DNA from: Caproiciproducens faecalis
Lineage (GTDB): Bacteria; Bacillota; Clostridia; Oscillospirales; Acutalibacteraceae
Direction: 5' to 3'
Assembly (NCBI RefSeq): GCF_019448085.1
Contig: NZ_JAGFNZ010000005.1
Location: forward strand, 124,001-188,000
Length of the DNA: 64,000 bases
Shown: positions 45,369-54,874 of the stretch, in pieces
How positions within the stretch are numbered: the stretch's first letter is position 1
How the letters are laid out: every line of letters begins with the position of its first letter
Notes under the pieces: generated by a model
What the model was told of the DNA's origin: nothing
Databases searched by the model: none
What the model saw: only the letters and a program-made list of their open reading frames with translations
Program-made: the position numbers and the translations under genes

Positions 45369-45761
45369 ATGGCAATGTGGAAAGAAAACCTGAAAATCGG
45401 TGTTCCCCTGATTGATGGGGAACACAAGGAACTCTGTGACAGGATTGACCAGCTCTTTGCCGCCTGCAATCAGGGAAAAGGGAAAGAAGAAATATATAAA
45501 ACGCTGGAATTTTTGGAGGGCTACACCATCAAGCACTTTTCGGATGAAGAAAAGCTGCAGAGAAGCAGTACTTATCCAAAGTGCAAAGAGCACAAGGAGC
45601 TGCACGACTATTTTACAAAGCAGCTTGCAGATCTGAAAAAAGATCTTTCCAAAGAGGGCGCATCGATTGCACTGGTGTCCAAAACCAACTATTTTCTGAT
45701 GAACTGGCTTCTGAATCATATTCAGAAGGTTGACAGCGAACTTGCCCAGTACATAAAATAG
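45369..45761 (+). CDS. Bacteriohemerythrin
   Basis: A 130-residue four-helix oxygen-binding diiron protein. The iron ligands appear in order: GEHKELCDRID (first His and following acids), IKHFSDEEKL (His and Glu), KCKEHKELHDYF (two His), NHIQKVDSEL (His and Asp). In anaerobes these bind oxygen for sensing or scavenging. ATG 45369 has AAAGGA ten bases upstream; GTG 45360 would overlap the ribosome site. Confidence 0.93.
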   Translation: MAMWKENLKIGVPLIDGEHKELCDRIDQLFAACNQGKGKEEIYKTLEFLEGYTIKHFSDEEKLQRSSTYPKCKEHKELHDYFTKQLADLKKDLSKEGASIALVSKTNYFLMNWLLNHIQKVDSELAQYIK

Positions 45762-45871
45762 ATTTATACAAGAGTTATGAGCAATCCCCTTGACGAGATA
45801 GACAGAAATATGCTTGTATTATTGTGATTTTATAATCAAAGATTAAAAAATGCAGGAATTTTATTTTAGAC

Positions 45872-45900
45872 TTGCATTTAATCACGGGTTATATTAGAAT
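45872..45900 (+). promoter_or_regulatory. Promoter of the aminotransferase gene
   Basis: TTGCAT (45872-45877), 17 bases, TAGAAT (45895-45900). A transcript start near 45907 would leave ATG 45916 without a ribosome site, favouring the start at 45949. Confidence 0.55.
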
Positions 45901-45948
45901 AATAGGAGTTTACATATGTATTTTGCATATTATGATAGGGAGATGCTC

Positions 45949-47229
45949 ATGTTGCAATTTTTATCCATGTCAGAATCCGAGCTGTTAAAAGTGAAGGCAG
46001 ACTTGGAGGACCGCTACAATCAATTTAAAGCACAGGGCCTTAAACTGAATATGGCGCGCGGAAAGCCAGCGACGGATCAGTTGAATCTTTCCATGAAAAT
46101 GCTGGACACCCTGAATTCCGGGTCGGATATGCATTCTTCAACAGGAGATGACTGCCGCAATTACGGTTTGCCGGATGGCCTGCCGGAGCTGAGAGAGTTG
46201 TTCGCGGAACTGATGGGAGTGGACGACAACAACATCATTGTCGGCGGAAACTCCAGCCTCAACATGATGTTTGACGCGGTATCCTGTGCCATGACGCATG
46301 GCTTTGCGGGCTGCGAACCCTGGGGCAAACAGGGTCATATCAAATTTTTGTGTCCTTCCCCCGGCTATGACAGACATTTCGCCATCACCGAATATTTCGG
46401 TTTTGAACTCATTGCGGTACCGATGCTTGCTACCGGACCGGATATGGACGTTGTTGAAAAGCTGATTCATGACGATGCTTCCGTCAAGGGAATCTGGTGT
46501 GTACCGAAATATTCCAACCCCACCGGAATTACTTATTCGGATGAAACTGTCCGCCGGTTTGCAGCGCTGAAGCCTGCGGCGAAGGACTTCAGAATCTTCT
46601 GGGATAACGCCTACTGCGTTCATGACCTGACGGATACCCCAGATACCCTGCTGAACCTTTGGCAGGAATGCCGGAAGAACAATACCATTGATTTACCCAT
46701 CTTCTTTGCATCTACCAGCAAAATTACGTTTCCGGGCGCCGGCATTGCGGCGATGGGAGCAAGCGAAAAAAATCTCTCCGTCCTAAGAGAGCACTATTCC
46801 TTTCAGACAATTGGGCCGGATAAACTCAACCAGCTGCGCCATATTTATTTCCTCAAGGATCTGGATGGCGTCATGGATCATATGACAAAGCACCGTGCTT
46901 TGCTGGAACCGAAGTTCCGCACCGTTCTCGGAAGGCTGGAATCCGAATTGGGGGGCAAAGGGGTTGCCGAGTGGACCAGTCCCAACGGTGGTTACTTTGT
47001 CAGCGTGGACGTTCTGAACGGCTGCGCAAAGCGTGTGGTTTCCCTCTGCAAGGAAGCGGGAGTCACTCTGACCGGCGCGGGCGCAACTTATCCGTACGGC
47101 AAGGACCCCAACGATCAAAACATCCGTGTTGCGCCGACTTACCCGCCTGTGGCGGAACTGGAGCAGGCGATGGAATTGTTCTGTATCTGCGTACAGCTTG
47201 CGGCTGCGGAAAAGCTCTTAAATAAATGA
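45949..47229 (+). CDS. PLP-dependent class I aminotransferase (aspartate aminotransferase-like)
   Basis: A 426-residue fold-type I aminotransferase of the group that includes an unusual class of aspartate aminotransferases. The N-terminus LKLNMARGKPATDQLNLS is characteristic. GGNSSLNMMFD, PKYSNPTGITYSDETV and WDNAYCVHDL line the PLP site, and the Schiff-base Lys is in ASTSKITFPGAG. I chose ATG 45949 because GGGAG lies six bases before it and it gives the usual family N-terminus; ATG 45916 gives 11 more residues. A terminator follows the stop. Confidence 0.88.
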   Translation: MLQFLSMSESELLKVKADLEDRYNQFKAQGLKLNMARGKPATDQLNLSMKMLDTLNSGSDMHSSTGDDCRNYGLPDGLPELRELFAELMGVDDNNIIVGGNSSLNMMFDAVSCAMTHGFAGCEPWGKQGHIKFLCPSPGYDRHFAITEYFGFELIAVPMLATGPDMDVVEKLIHDDASVKGIWCVPKYSNPTGITYSDETVRRFAALKPAAKDFRIFWDNAYCVHDLTDTPDTLLNLWQECRKNNTIDLPIFFASTSKITFPGAGIAAMGASEKNLSVLREHYSFQTIGPDKLNQLRHIYFLKDLDGVMDHMTKHRALLEPKFRTVLGRLESELGGKGVAEWTSPNGGYFVSVDVLNGCAKRVVSLCKEAGVTLTGAGATYPYGKDPNDQNIRVAPTYPPVAELEQAMELFCICVQLAAAEKLLNK

Positions 47230-47231
47230 GG

Positions 47232-47260
47232 AAAGGGAGCAGTGCTCCCTTTCTTTTTTT
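47232..47260 (+). terminator. Terminator after the aminotransferase gene
   Basis: AAAGGGAGC pairs perfectly with GCTCCCTTT around AGT, followed by CTTTTTTT. Confidence 0.85.
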
Positions 47261-47292
47261 AACGCTTTCTGTTAATAATCTTGCCAAATTGA

Positions 47293-47321
47293 TTGACTTT
47301 TTAAGGCAATAACAATATAAT
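47293..47321 (+). promoter_or_regulatory. Promoter of secD-secF
   Basis: TTGACT (47293-47298), 17 bases, TATAAT (47316-47321). One of the best sigma-A matches in the window. Confidence 0.8.
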
Positions 47322-47376
47322 AAACTTTGTTACGTCTGCGAGGATTCACAGAATACCGAAATTGGAGGATTTACGA

Positions 47377-48786
47377 ATGAAGCGAGTAGCAAAACCAGTT
47401 TTTTTCATCGTCGCCCTCCTCATACTGTTTTTAACTTATACCGCCACCTTTGGTATTAAGGGACAAAACGGGGATAATTCGAACACCTACATAAAAGGTG
47501 TAAGCGACATTAGATGGGGAATTGACATTAACGGCGGCGTCGAGGCTACTTTCAGCCCCGCAACTTCGACTAAGGCAACTAAGGAACAGATTGATTCCGC
47601 CAAATCCATTATCGAAGTTCGCATGACCAGCAAACACATTACCGATTATGAACTTTATACGGATTACGATCATGATCGTATTATTGTGCGCTTCCCATGG
47701 AAGAACGACGAAACCACTTTTGATCCGGAAGGCGCAATTCAGGAGCTTTCCGCAACGGCAATGCTTACCTTCCGCGAGGGCGGCGAGTATACAACGACGG
47801 AAAACGGCTCCGATGGACAACCCGTCTATAAAACCCCGAAGGGTACCACCGCAGATTCCATCATTCTGCAGGGCAGCGACATTAAGAGCGCCAAAGCAGA
47901 AATGTCTCAGGATCAAACAAGCGGTACATCCAAGTATCTGGTCGGCCTTGAGCTGAACGACAGCGGAACCGAAAAATTCGCAGAGGCGACCGAGCGTCTG
48001 CAGGGCAAAGTCATTTCCATCTGGATGGATGACGTGATGATTTCCAGCCCGACGGTCAACGCGGTGATAACAGACGGAAAATGCACCATTGAGGGTAACT
48101 TTACCGCAGCGGAAGCGTCTGCTCTGGCGAACAAGATTACCGCCGGTGCGCTTCCCTTTAAACTTACAACTACCAACTTCAGCACAATCAGCCCCCTGCT
48201 GGGAGCTTCTTCCCTGCACGCCATGCTGATTGCCGGCTGCATTGCATTCGCTATCATTTGTATCTTTATGCTTTTTGTTTTCAGACTTCCCGGCTTTGTG
48301 GCGATTATTGCGCTGCTTGGCCAGATCGCACTTTCCTTTGCGGCTGTTTCCGGTTACTTCCCGTTTGTAAACAGCTTCACCATGACCCTTCCCGGTATTG
48401 CCGGTATCATTCTTTCCATCGGTATGGGCGTGGACGCAAATATTATTACCGCATCCAGAATCAAAGAGGAACTGTGGGCGGGCAAAACGCTTGACGGCGC
48501 AATCCAGAAGGGTGACGACAACAGCTTCTGGGCGATTTTCGACGGCAATATTACCGTTATTATCGTTGCATTGATCCTGATGGGTGTATTTGGGCCTACC
48601 AATATTCTTTCCATGATCTTTGGGCCATCCACCACCGGTTCTATTTACTCCTTCGGTTATACTCTGCTCATTGGTATTATCGGCAACTTCGTGTTCGGCG
48701 TAACGGCGACCCGCCTAATGACAAAGTCCCTTTCCGGGTTTAAGTTCGCACGCAGCAAATGGTTATATGGAGGTGCCGCAAAATGA
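47377..48786 (+). CDS. secD: Protein translocase subunit SecD
   Basis: A 469-residue RND-type membrane protein that uses the proton gradient to help pull proteins through SecYEG. The first span is near residues 5-25; a large extracellular domain follows (WGIDINGGVEATFSP, IIEVRMTSK, GNFTAAEASALANKITAGALPFKL); then five spans from about residue 285, including GIILSIGMGVDANIITASRIKEE. ATG 47377 has GGAGG eight bases upstream. The stop overlaps secF by four bases. Confidence 0.95.
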   Translation: MKRVAKPVFFIVALLILFLTYTATFGIKGQNGDNSNTYIKGVSDIRWGIDINGGVEATFSPATSTKATKEQIDSAKSIIEVRMTSKHITDYELYTDYDHDRIIVRFPWKNDETTFDPEGAIQELSATAMLTFREGGEYTTTENGSDGQPVYKTPKGTTADSIILQGSDIKSAKAEMSQDQTSGTSKYLVGLELNDSGTEKFAEATERLQGKVISIWMDDVMISSPTVNAVITDGKCTIEGNFTAAEASALANKITAGALPFKLTTTNFSTISPLLGASSLHAMLIAGCIAFAIICIFMLFVFRLPGFVAIIALLGQIALSFAAVSGYFPFVNSFTMTLPGIAGIILSIGMGVDANIITASRIKEELWAGKTLDGAIQKGDDNSFWAIFDGNITVIIVALILMGVFGPTNILSMIFGPSTTGSIYSFGYTLLIGIIGNFVFGVTATRLMTKSLSGFKFARSKWLYGGAAK

Positions 48787-49739
48787 GAATCTTTAACATC
48801 AAATTCTTTGAAAACAGGAAAATCTTTTTTGGCATTTCTCTTGGTATTATGGCGATTGGCCTGATTTTCAATATCATTTTCGGAACCCAGCTCGACATTC
48901 AGTTTACCGGCGGCGCGGTTATCAAATATTCCTACTCCGGATCCATTAAGCAGGAAGATGTAGAGAAAATTGTACAGGATACCGCCAAAAAGGATGTTAC
49001 GGTTCGTATTCTTGAGAACGTAAAATCGGCAGACGGCGCTGAAGTCAAAAACAATGTGTCCATTTCCTTTGCGGGAACGGATTCTATCACAATTGACAAT
49101 CAGCAGGCAATCGCAAAAGCCCTTGCGGCAAAATATCCGGATGCCGGCTTCCAGGTTGTCGAATCCAGTTCTGTCAATCCGTCTATGGGCCGCAGTTTTT
49201 TTGCAAAATGTATCGCGGCGGTTGCGATTGCTTCTCTGCTGCTGATTCTTTATGTTGCATTGAGATTTAAGAAAATCGGCGGCATGTCCGCCGGTATTAT
49301 GGCTATTATTGCCCTTTTGCATGACGTTTTGATGGTTTACTTTACCTTTATTATTTTCAGAATGCCGCTCAATGACAGCTTTATCGCCGTTGTTCTGACC
49401 ATTTTGGGATATTCTTTGAATGATACCATCATTATTTATGACCGTATCAGAGAAAACCGCAGACTGCTTGGGCCAAAAACTCCGTATTCGGTTTTGGTTA
49501 ATACAAGCATCAATCAGACCTTTACACGTTCCCTTTATACCGCCGGATGCACATTCTCTTCTATTGCGACGGTATATGTAGTCGGCGCTGTTTTCGGTCT
49601 GACCAGCGTCACCACCTTTGCACTGCCGATGATGGTCGGTGTTGTAACCGGCTGCTATTCCTCAGTCTGCATTGCCGGCCCGATGTATGTCATGTGGCAA
49701 AACCACAAGGCTACCAAAAGGGCGGAAGCAAAGGCCTGA
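48783..49739 (+). CDS. secF: Protein translocase subunit SecF
   Basis: A 318-residue partner of SecD. It has six membrane spans with the signature DIQFTGGAVIKYSYSG after the first and the second-half core ILGYSLNDTIIIYDRIRENR, ending with SLYTAGCTFSSIATVYVVGAVFG. Translation begins inside the secD stop (ATGA) with GGAGGTG upstream. SecD and SecF are separate here, whereas in B. subtilis they are fused. Confidence 0.95.
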   Translation: MRIFNIKFFENRKIFFGISLGIMAIGLIFNIIFGTQLDIQFTGGAVIKYSYSGSIKQEDVEKIVQDTAKKDVTVRILENVKSADGAEVKNNVSISFAGTDSITIDNQQAIAKALAAKYPDAGFQVVESSSVNPSMGRSFFAKCIAAVAIASLLLILYVALRFKKIGGMSAGIMAIIALLHDVLMVYFTFIIFRMPLNDSFIAVVLTILGYSLNDTIIIYDRIRENRRLLGPKTPYSVLVNTSINQTFTRSLYTAGCTFSSIATVYVVGAVFGLTSVTTFALPMMVGVVTGCYSSVCIAGPMYVMWQNHKATKRAEAKA

Positions 49740-49771
49740 AATCCTGCGAGCTAAAGCCAATATAAATCTAT

Positions 49772-49827
49772 GCCACCGATCTGTTCGGCTGACCTTACGG
49801 CTGCCGGCGGTCATCGGTGGCTTTTTA
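49772..49827 (+). terminator. Terminator after secF
   Basis: GCCACCGAT (49772-49780) pairs with ATCGGTGGC (49813-49821) over a long GC-rich loop, followed by TTTTTA. Confidence 0.75.
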
Positions 49828-49881
49828 TTATCGTATGCAGGATTTTTGACTCCTTTACCCGCACATGATGCAGATTAAATA

Positions 49882-49910
49882 TTGAATATTTTTTGTCAAA
49901 ATGATACAAT
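49882..49910 (+). promoter_or_regulatory. Promoter of the recJ-relA operon
   Basis: TTGAAT (49882-49887), 17 bases, TACAAT (49905-49910), 26 bases before the GTG start. Confidence 0.6.
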
Positions 49911-49936
49911 AAGCAATTATGGGGTAGGTGTAGTGC

Positions 49937-52003
49937 GTGAGTATAAAAAAGTGGCAGGTCTTTTCGTGTGACGCTCGGTCGGCGGAAAAAGTAACGAAAG
50001 AAACCGGTATTCCCGAACTTTTAGCAATTTTGCTTCAGGCCAGAGGAATCACAGAGCCTGAACATGTCCGTGAGCTCTTTCAATCAGAATTGCATTTTTC
50101 TGATCCGTTTTTGATGGCAGATATGCGTCAGGCGGCTGACCGTATTTTAAGTGCGGTGGACGGATTTGAAAAAATAGCGATTTACGGGGATTATGATGCG
50201 GACGGCGTAACTTCTACCGCGATGCTGTATTCCTATCTGGAATCCTGCGGCGCAAATGTGCTGTACTATATACCGGAGCGCGAGGGCGAAGGCTATGGCC
50301 TTAACAAAAACGCTATTCAAATACTGCACGAACAGCAGGTTAACCTGATTGTTACGGTTGACAATGGAATCTCTTCTATTGATGAAGTCGATTACGCAAA
50401 CAGTCTTTCTATCGACGTTGTGATTACGGATCATCACCGGCCGCGCGCGGAACTGCCGCGTGCCTGTGCTGTGGTAGACCCTTACAGAACCGACTGCAAA
50501 AGTCCGTACAAGGATTTTTCTGGGGTCGGTGTCGCCTTTAAGCTGATTATGGCTTTGGAAGGGGAAGACTGTGACATTACAGCACTGCTGGACAACTATG
50601 CCGATCTTGTCGCAATCGGAACAATCGGTGATATTGTTCCTCTGACGGGAGAAAACCGCAGCCTTGTCAAAGCAGGACTCAGAATCATATCCCACAATGA
50701 CCGGCTTGGACTCCGTTCTTTATTGGAGCAGGCAGGTATGGAAGGACGCAAACTGACTGCCGGAAATGTCGCATTTACTATTGTACCGCGAATCAACGCA
50801 ACAGGGCGTATTGGTTCCCCCGACAGGGCGGTTCGCCTTTTGCTGACGGAATACCCGGAAGAGGCGGGAGAGCTTTCTTCCGATATCAATGATGACAATG
50901 AATATCGGCGCCAAATTGAGAAAGAGATATATGAAAAAGCGCTGCAGCAGTTAAGCGAGGAGCCGCAGCGGCTTTACGACCGTGTTTTGGTGATAGAAGG
51001 CGAAAATTGGCACCACGGAGTCATTGGAATCGTTTCTTCCAGAATTACCGAACAGTTCGGCAAACCGAGTATTATTATTTCGTATTCCGGAGAAGAGGCG
51101 AAAGGTTCCGGCAGAAGTATTGAGGGCTTTTCCCTTTTTGAAGCAGTGCGTTCCTGCGATAAGCTGCTGACTCGCTACGGCGGTCACCCCATGGCTGCGG
51201 GTCTCACCTTGCCGACGGAAAATATAGCGGCTTTTCGAAAAACGATCAATGACTACGCCGCTTCGCTGAACGGCCCGATGCCGGTACCCGTCATCAAAAT
51301 AGACTGTCTGTTAAAACCCCAGCAGCTTACGCTGGATGTCCCAGAATATGTTCAGGCTCTGGAACCGTTTGGAATGGGGAATCCGTCGCCGCTTTTCGGT
51401 CTGTATCATATGAAATTGTCCGACATTACGCCGGTCGGCGGGGGAAAGCATCTGCGCGTTACGGTGTCACAGGGCTCCGCAACGGTACGCTGCATGAAAT
51501 TCGGTACTACGCTGGAACAATTCCCTTATCTTCCCGGCGATATCCTAGACCTTGCGGTCACGCTGGAAGCAAGGGAATATAACGGTAAAAATACGCTGTC
51601 CGTATTCATAAAAGATCTGAAACGGTCGGATGTGGATGTAGAAAGCGTCATTTCCGGTCTTGCTCTTTATGAAAAATCCAAAAGACAGGAACCGTTAACA
51701 CAGCAGGAAATTTCCGACCTGATTCCGGATCGTGACGAATTTGCCGCTGTTTACCGTGCAGTACGCGCCGGCAACGGTTTCTGCGGGGAAGCGGAGGGCC
51801 TTCTGGTAAAGACCGGTTCGGATCGGCTGGGTTTTGGAAAGCTGCTGACAGCGCTGGATGTACTTTCCGAACATCATTTGATTAAGCTGGAGAAATCCGG
51901 CAATATCTGTATTATAGAAATGTTACATACGGAAAAGAAAGTCGATTTGTTCCGTTCCGACATACTCGATCAATTAAAACGACTTGGAAAGGCGGGTGAA
52001 TAA
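49937..52003 (+). CDS. recJ: Single-stranded DNA exonuclease RecJ
   Basis: A 688-residue DHH phosphoesterase acting 5' to 3' on single-stranded DNA in repair and recombination. Motifs are IYGDYDADGVTSTAML, VTDHHRPRAELP and DLVAIGTIGDIVPL in the DHH domain, RYGGHPMAAGL in DHHA1, then an OB-fold. A C-terminal extension of about 120 residues is typical of Firmicute RecJ. The start is GTG. The next gene, relA, begins one base after the stop. Confidence 0.95.
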   Translation: MSIKKWQVFSCDARSAEKVTKETGIPELLAILLQARGITEPEHVRELFQSELHFSDPFLMADMRQAADRILSAVDGFEKIAIYGDYDADGVTSTAMLYSYLESCGANVLYYIPEREGEGYGLNKNAIQILHEQQVNLIVTVDNGISSIDEVDYANSLSIDVVITDHHRPRAELPRACAVVDPYRTDCKSPYKDFSGVGVAFKLIMALEGEDCDITALLDNYADLVAIGTIGDIVPLTGENRSLVKAGLRIISHNDRLGLRSLLEQAGMEGRKLTAGNVAFTIVPRINATGRIGSPDRAVRLLLTEYPEEAGELSSDINDDNEYRRQIEKEIYEKALQQLSEEPQRLYDRVLVIEGENWHHGVIGIVSSRITEQFGKPSIIISYSGEEAKGSGRSIEGFSLFEAVRSCDKLLTRYGGHPMAAGLTLPTENIAAFRKTINDYAASLNGPMPVPVIKIDCLLKPQQLTLDVPEYVQALEPFGMGNPSPLFGLYHMKLSDITPVGGGKHLRVTVSQGSATVRCMKFGTTLEQFPYLPGDILDLAVTLEAREYNGKNTLSVFIKDLKRSDVDVESVISGLALYEKSKRQEPLTQQEISDLIPDRDEFAAVYRAVRAGNGFCGEAEGLLVKTGSDRLGFGKLLTALDVLSEHHLIKLEKSGNICIIEMLHTEKKVDLFRSDILDQLKRLGKAGE

Positions 52004-52004
52004 T

Positions 52005-54182
52005 ATGGCGTGGCCGTTGATGACTTATGATAATCTGGTCGCATTAATCAAAGAGAGCGAACATGACTACGACATGGATGTAATTGACCGCGCCTATCAA
52101 CTCGCGGTTAAATCCCATGAGGAGCAAAAACGCCTTTCCGGAGCACCCTATATTTCCCACCCGGTAGCGGTTGCGTGTATTCTTGTGGAATTGGGTATGG
52201 ATACCGAATCCGTTGCGGCCGGTCTTTTGCACGATGTTGTGGAGGACACACCGGTCAATCTGGAACAATTGAAAAAGAGCTTTGGCGCAGATATTGCCAA
52301 TCTGACGGACGGCGTAACCAAACTCGGCCGCATCCCGTATTCCTCCAGAGAGGAACAGCAGGCAGAGAATCTGCGTAAAATGCTGATTGCCATGGCCGAG
52401 GATATCCGCGTTATTATTATTAAGCTTGCTGACCGTCTGCACAATATGCGTACGATTGAATTCATGCCTCCACAGAAACAGCGTGACAAAGCGCTGGAAA
52501 ATATGGAGGTTTACGCGCCGATCGCGCACCGCTTAGGTATCCGAGCCGTTAAAGAGGAACTGGAGGATCTTTCCCTTCGTTGCCTGGACCCTGTCGCGTA
52601 TGAGGAAATTGAAAGCAGTCTGGAATTAAGAAGCAGTGAGCGGAAGGCGTTTATTGACCGCACTAAAAAGTGCATTTTTGAACGCGTATCGCCGCTGATC
52701 CCCAACGTTTATCTGGAAGGAAGAGTCAAGAGCATCAACGGCATTTTCCGGAAGACGTTTATTCAGGGCCGCTCTATGGATGAAATTTACGATATTTACG
52801 CTGTGCGTGTGATTGTCGATACGGTAAACGACTGCTATAACGTTCTGGGTGTAATCCATGATATGTACCGTCCCATTCCGAACCGCTTCAAGGACTATAT
52901 CTCCACCCCGAAGCCGAATTTATATCAATCCTTGCATACGACGGTGATCGGGAAGGACGGAATTCCGTTTGAAGTTCAAATCAGAACGTGGGAAATGCAT
53001 CATACCGCCGAATACGGAATTGCGGCCCACTGGAAGTATAAGCTCGGTCTTGGCGGGAAGAGCGGCGATACGCTTGAGCAGCGTCTTGCGTGGATTCGCC
53101 AGATGCTGGACAATCAGAAGGATAATGAGGACGCGACCGACCTGGTGCGCACCATCAAGTCGGATCTGGCTCCGGAAGAGGTCTTTGTCTTTACCCCGCG
53201 AGGCGATGTAATCAACCTGCCGTCCGGCTCAACGGTAATCGACTTTGCTTACGCCATTCACAGTGCCGTTGGCAACCGAATGATCGGCGCCAAAGTGGAC
53301 AAGCGCATTGTCCCGATTGATTATAAGGTGAAAACCGGTCAGATCATTGAGGTTTTGACTTCCAAAGAGACCCGTGGGCCAAGTCGTGACTGGCTGAAAA
53401 TTGTTAAGACGAGTGAAGCCCGCAATAAGATACGCGCATGGTTTAAGCGTGAAAAGCGTGATGAAAATATTGTTGAGGGCAAAGCTGAACTCGAACGGGA
53501 ATTCAGAAGAAACGGCATTGATCTGAGCGAGTCGGAGCTTGCAGCCCTGCTGGAAAAGATCGGTGCCAAACAAAACTGTGCCACGGCGGACGATGTATAC
53601 TCCGCCATCGGCTACGGCGGAATACAGCTCTGGAAGATCATGCCGAAAATCAAAGAAGACTATATGAAGGAAAAGCGTCCGCCGGTTGCTGCCCCGGCGC
53701 AGCCGACCTCTAAACCGGGCCCGAAAAAACCGGTCGGCGGCGTGACGGTTGACGGTATGGACAACTGCCTGATTAAGTTTTCACGCTGCTGCAATCCTCT
53801 ACCCGGGGACGATATCATCGGCTTTATTACCCGCGGCTTCGGCGTTTCCATTCACAAGCGTACTTGTTCCAATGTTCCGCAGAATCTGCAGGAAGCGCCG
53901 GAACCCGAAAGATGGATTAAGGCGCACTGGACGGGTGAAGTGAAAGAGGAATTTAAATCCACACTGGAAATTGTGGCAAATGACCGCTCCGGCCTGCTTG
54001 CCGATGTGACCCAGCAGCTTTTCAACATGCATATCTTCATCCATTCGCTGAATTCCAGAGAAACCAAGGATGGCAGCGCCGTGATCTCCGCGACCATTAC
54101 CATTAATGGGCTGGATCACCTGAACAGTATTATTAACCGCCTCAACAATATTGAGGGGATTGTTTCGATTAAGCGTTCCTAA
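52005..54182 (+). CDS. relA: Bifunctional (p)ppGpp synthetase/hydrolase, RelA/SpoT family
   Basis: A 725-residue stringent response enzyme. The HD hydrolase domain has AGLLHDVVEDT near residue 68; the synthetase domain spans about 230-350 (DIYAVRVIVDTVNDCYNVLG); the TGS domain is near 390-450 (VFVFTPRGDVINLPSGSTVIDFAYAIH); a Cys/His-rich segment and the C-terminal ACT domain end the protein. The intact HD motif indicates both synthesis and hydrolysis. GGGTGA lies before ATG 52005. It is co-transcribed with recJ and the MBL-hemZ genes, as in many Firmicutes. Confidence 0.95.
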   Translation: MAWPLMTYDNLVALIKESEHDYDMDVIDRAYQLAVKSHEEQKRLSGAPYISHPVAVACILVELGMDTESVAAGLLHDVVEDTPVNLEQLKKSFGADIANLTDGVTKLGRIPYSSREEQQAENLRKMLIAMAEDIRVIIIKLADRLHNMRTIEFMPPQKQRDKALENMEVYAPIAHRLGIRAVKEELEDLSLRCLDPVAYEEIESSLELRSSERKAFIDRTKKCIFERVSPLIPNVYLEGRVKSINGIFRKTFIQGRSMDEIYDIYAVRVIVDTVNDCYNVLGVIHDMYRPIPNRFKDYISTPKPNLYQSLHTTVIGKDGIPFEVQIRTWEMHHTAEYGIAAHWKYKLGLGGKSGDTLEQRLAWIRQMLDNQKDNEDATDLVRTIKSDLAPEEVFVFTPRGDVINLPSGSTVIDFAYAIHSAVGNRMIGAKVDKRIVPIDYKVKTGQIIEVLTSKETRGPSRDWLKIVKTSEARNKIRAWFKREKRDENIVEGKAELEREFRRNGIDLSESELAALLEKIGAKQNCATADDVYSAIGYGGIQLWKIMPKIKEDYMKEKRPPVAAPAQPTSKPGPKKPVGGVTVDGMDNCLIKFSRCCNPLPGDDIIGFITRGFGVSIHKRTCSNVPQNLQEAPEPERWIKAHWTGEVKEEFKSTLEIVANDRSGLLADVTQQLFNMHIFIHSLNSRETKDGSAVISATITINGLDHLNSIINRLNNIEGIVSIKRS

Positions 54183-54238
54183 TACCGACCGGATGGGCGG
54201 AGCCATTGGGAATTAACAAGAAGAAATTGGAGTCTGCT

Positions 54239-54874
54239 ATGAAAGTAACAAGAATCACCGGCGGGCCGCTGCCCACCAACTGCTATATTTTAACAGATGA
54301 TGAAACCGGCCTTTCCGCGGTAATCGATCCCGGGTTTGAGGACCCGAAGCTGACGCAGGCGGTTTTGAGCCTGGGCACAGAGAATGTCAGTGCTATTCTG
54401 TTAACTCACGGACATTTCGATCATATTATGGGGGTAAGTTCTTTAAAACGGCTAACCGGCGCCAAAATATATATCTATTCCGATGATATGCTGTTTACCG
54501 GCGACAATTCTCTGAATTTGTCCACTATGGTTTCCCCGATGGGATCAGAGCCCTTTACGGCGGATGTATCGCTGAATGACGGGGACGTCATTGAGCTTGG
54601 CAGCCTGAAAATTCGGGTGATGCATACGCCCGGACATACGATCGGCAGCTGCTGCTATCTTGTGGAGGATGCTCTTTTTTCAGGCGACACGCTGATGAAA
54701 TGCAGCTGCGGCAGGACGGATTTCCCCACCGGAAGCTATCCGCAGATGATGGATTCCCTGAAGAAGCTGGAGAATCTGGAAGGGGACTTTCATGTTTACC
54801 CCGGGCATGAATGGGAAACCACGTTGGAGTACGAACGAAAGAACAACCCGTATATGGGGAACGGCGGCTTATGA
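54239..54874 (+). CDS. Metallo-beta-lactamase fold hydrolase (glyoxalase II-like)
   Basis: A 211-residue two-metal hydrolase. LTHGHFDHIMGV is the HxHxDH motif; HTPGHTIGSCCY, FSGDTL and YPGHEWETTLEYE supply the later His and Asp ligands. The family includes hydroxyacylglutathione-type hydrolases; in thiol-poor clostridia the true substrate is unknown. ATG 54239 has TTGGAG six bases upstream. The stop overlaps hemZ by four bases, a pairing often seen in Clostridia. Confidence 0.88.
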   Translation: MKVTRITGGPLPTNCYILTDDETGLSAVIDPGFEDPKLTQAVLSLGTENVSAILLTHGHFDHIMGVSSLKRLTGAKIYIYSDDMLFTGDNSLNLSTMVSPMGSEPFTADVSLNDGDVIELGSLKIRVMHTPGHTIGSCCYLVEDALFSGDTLMKCSCGRTDFPTGSYPQMMDSLKKLENLEGDFHVYPGHEWETTLEYERKNNPYMGNGGL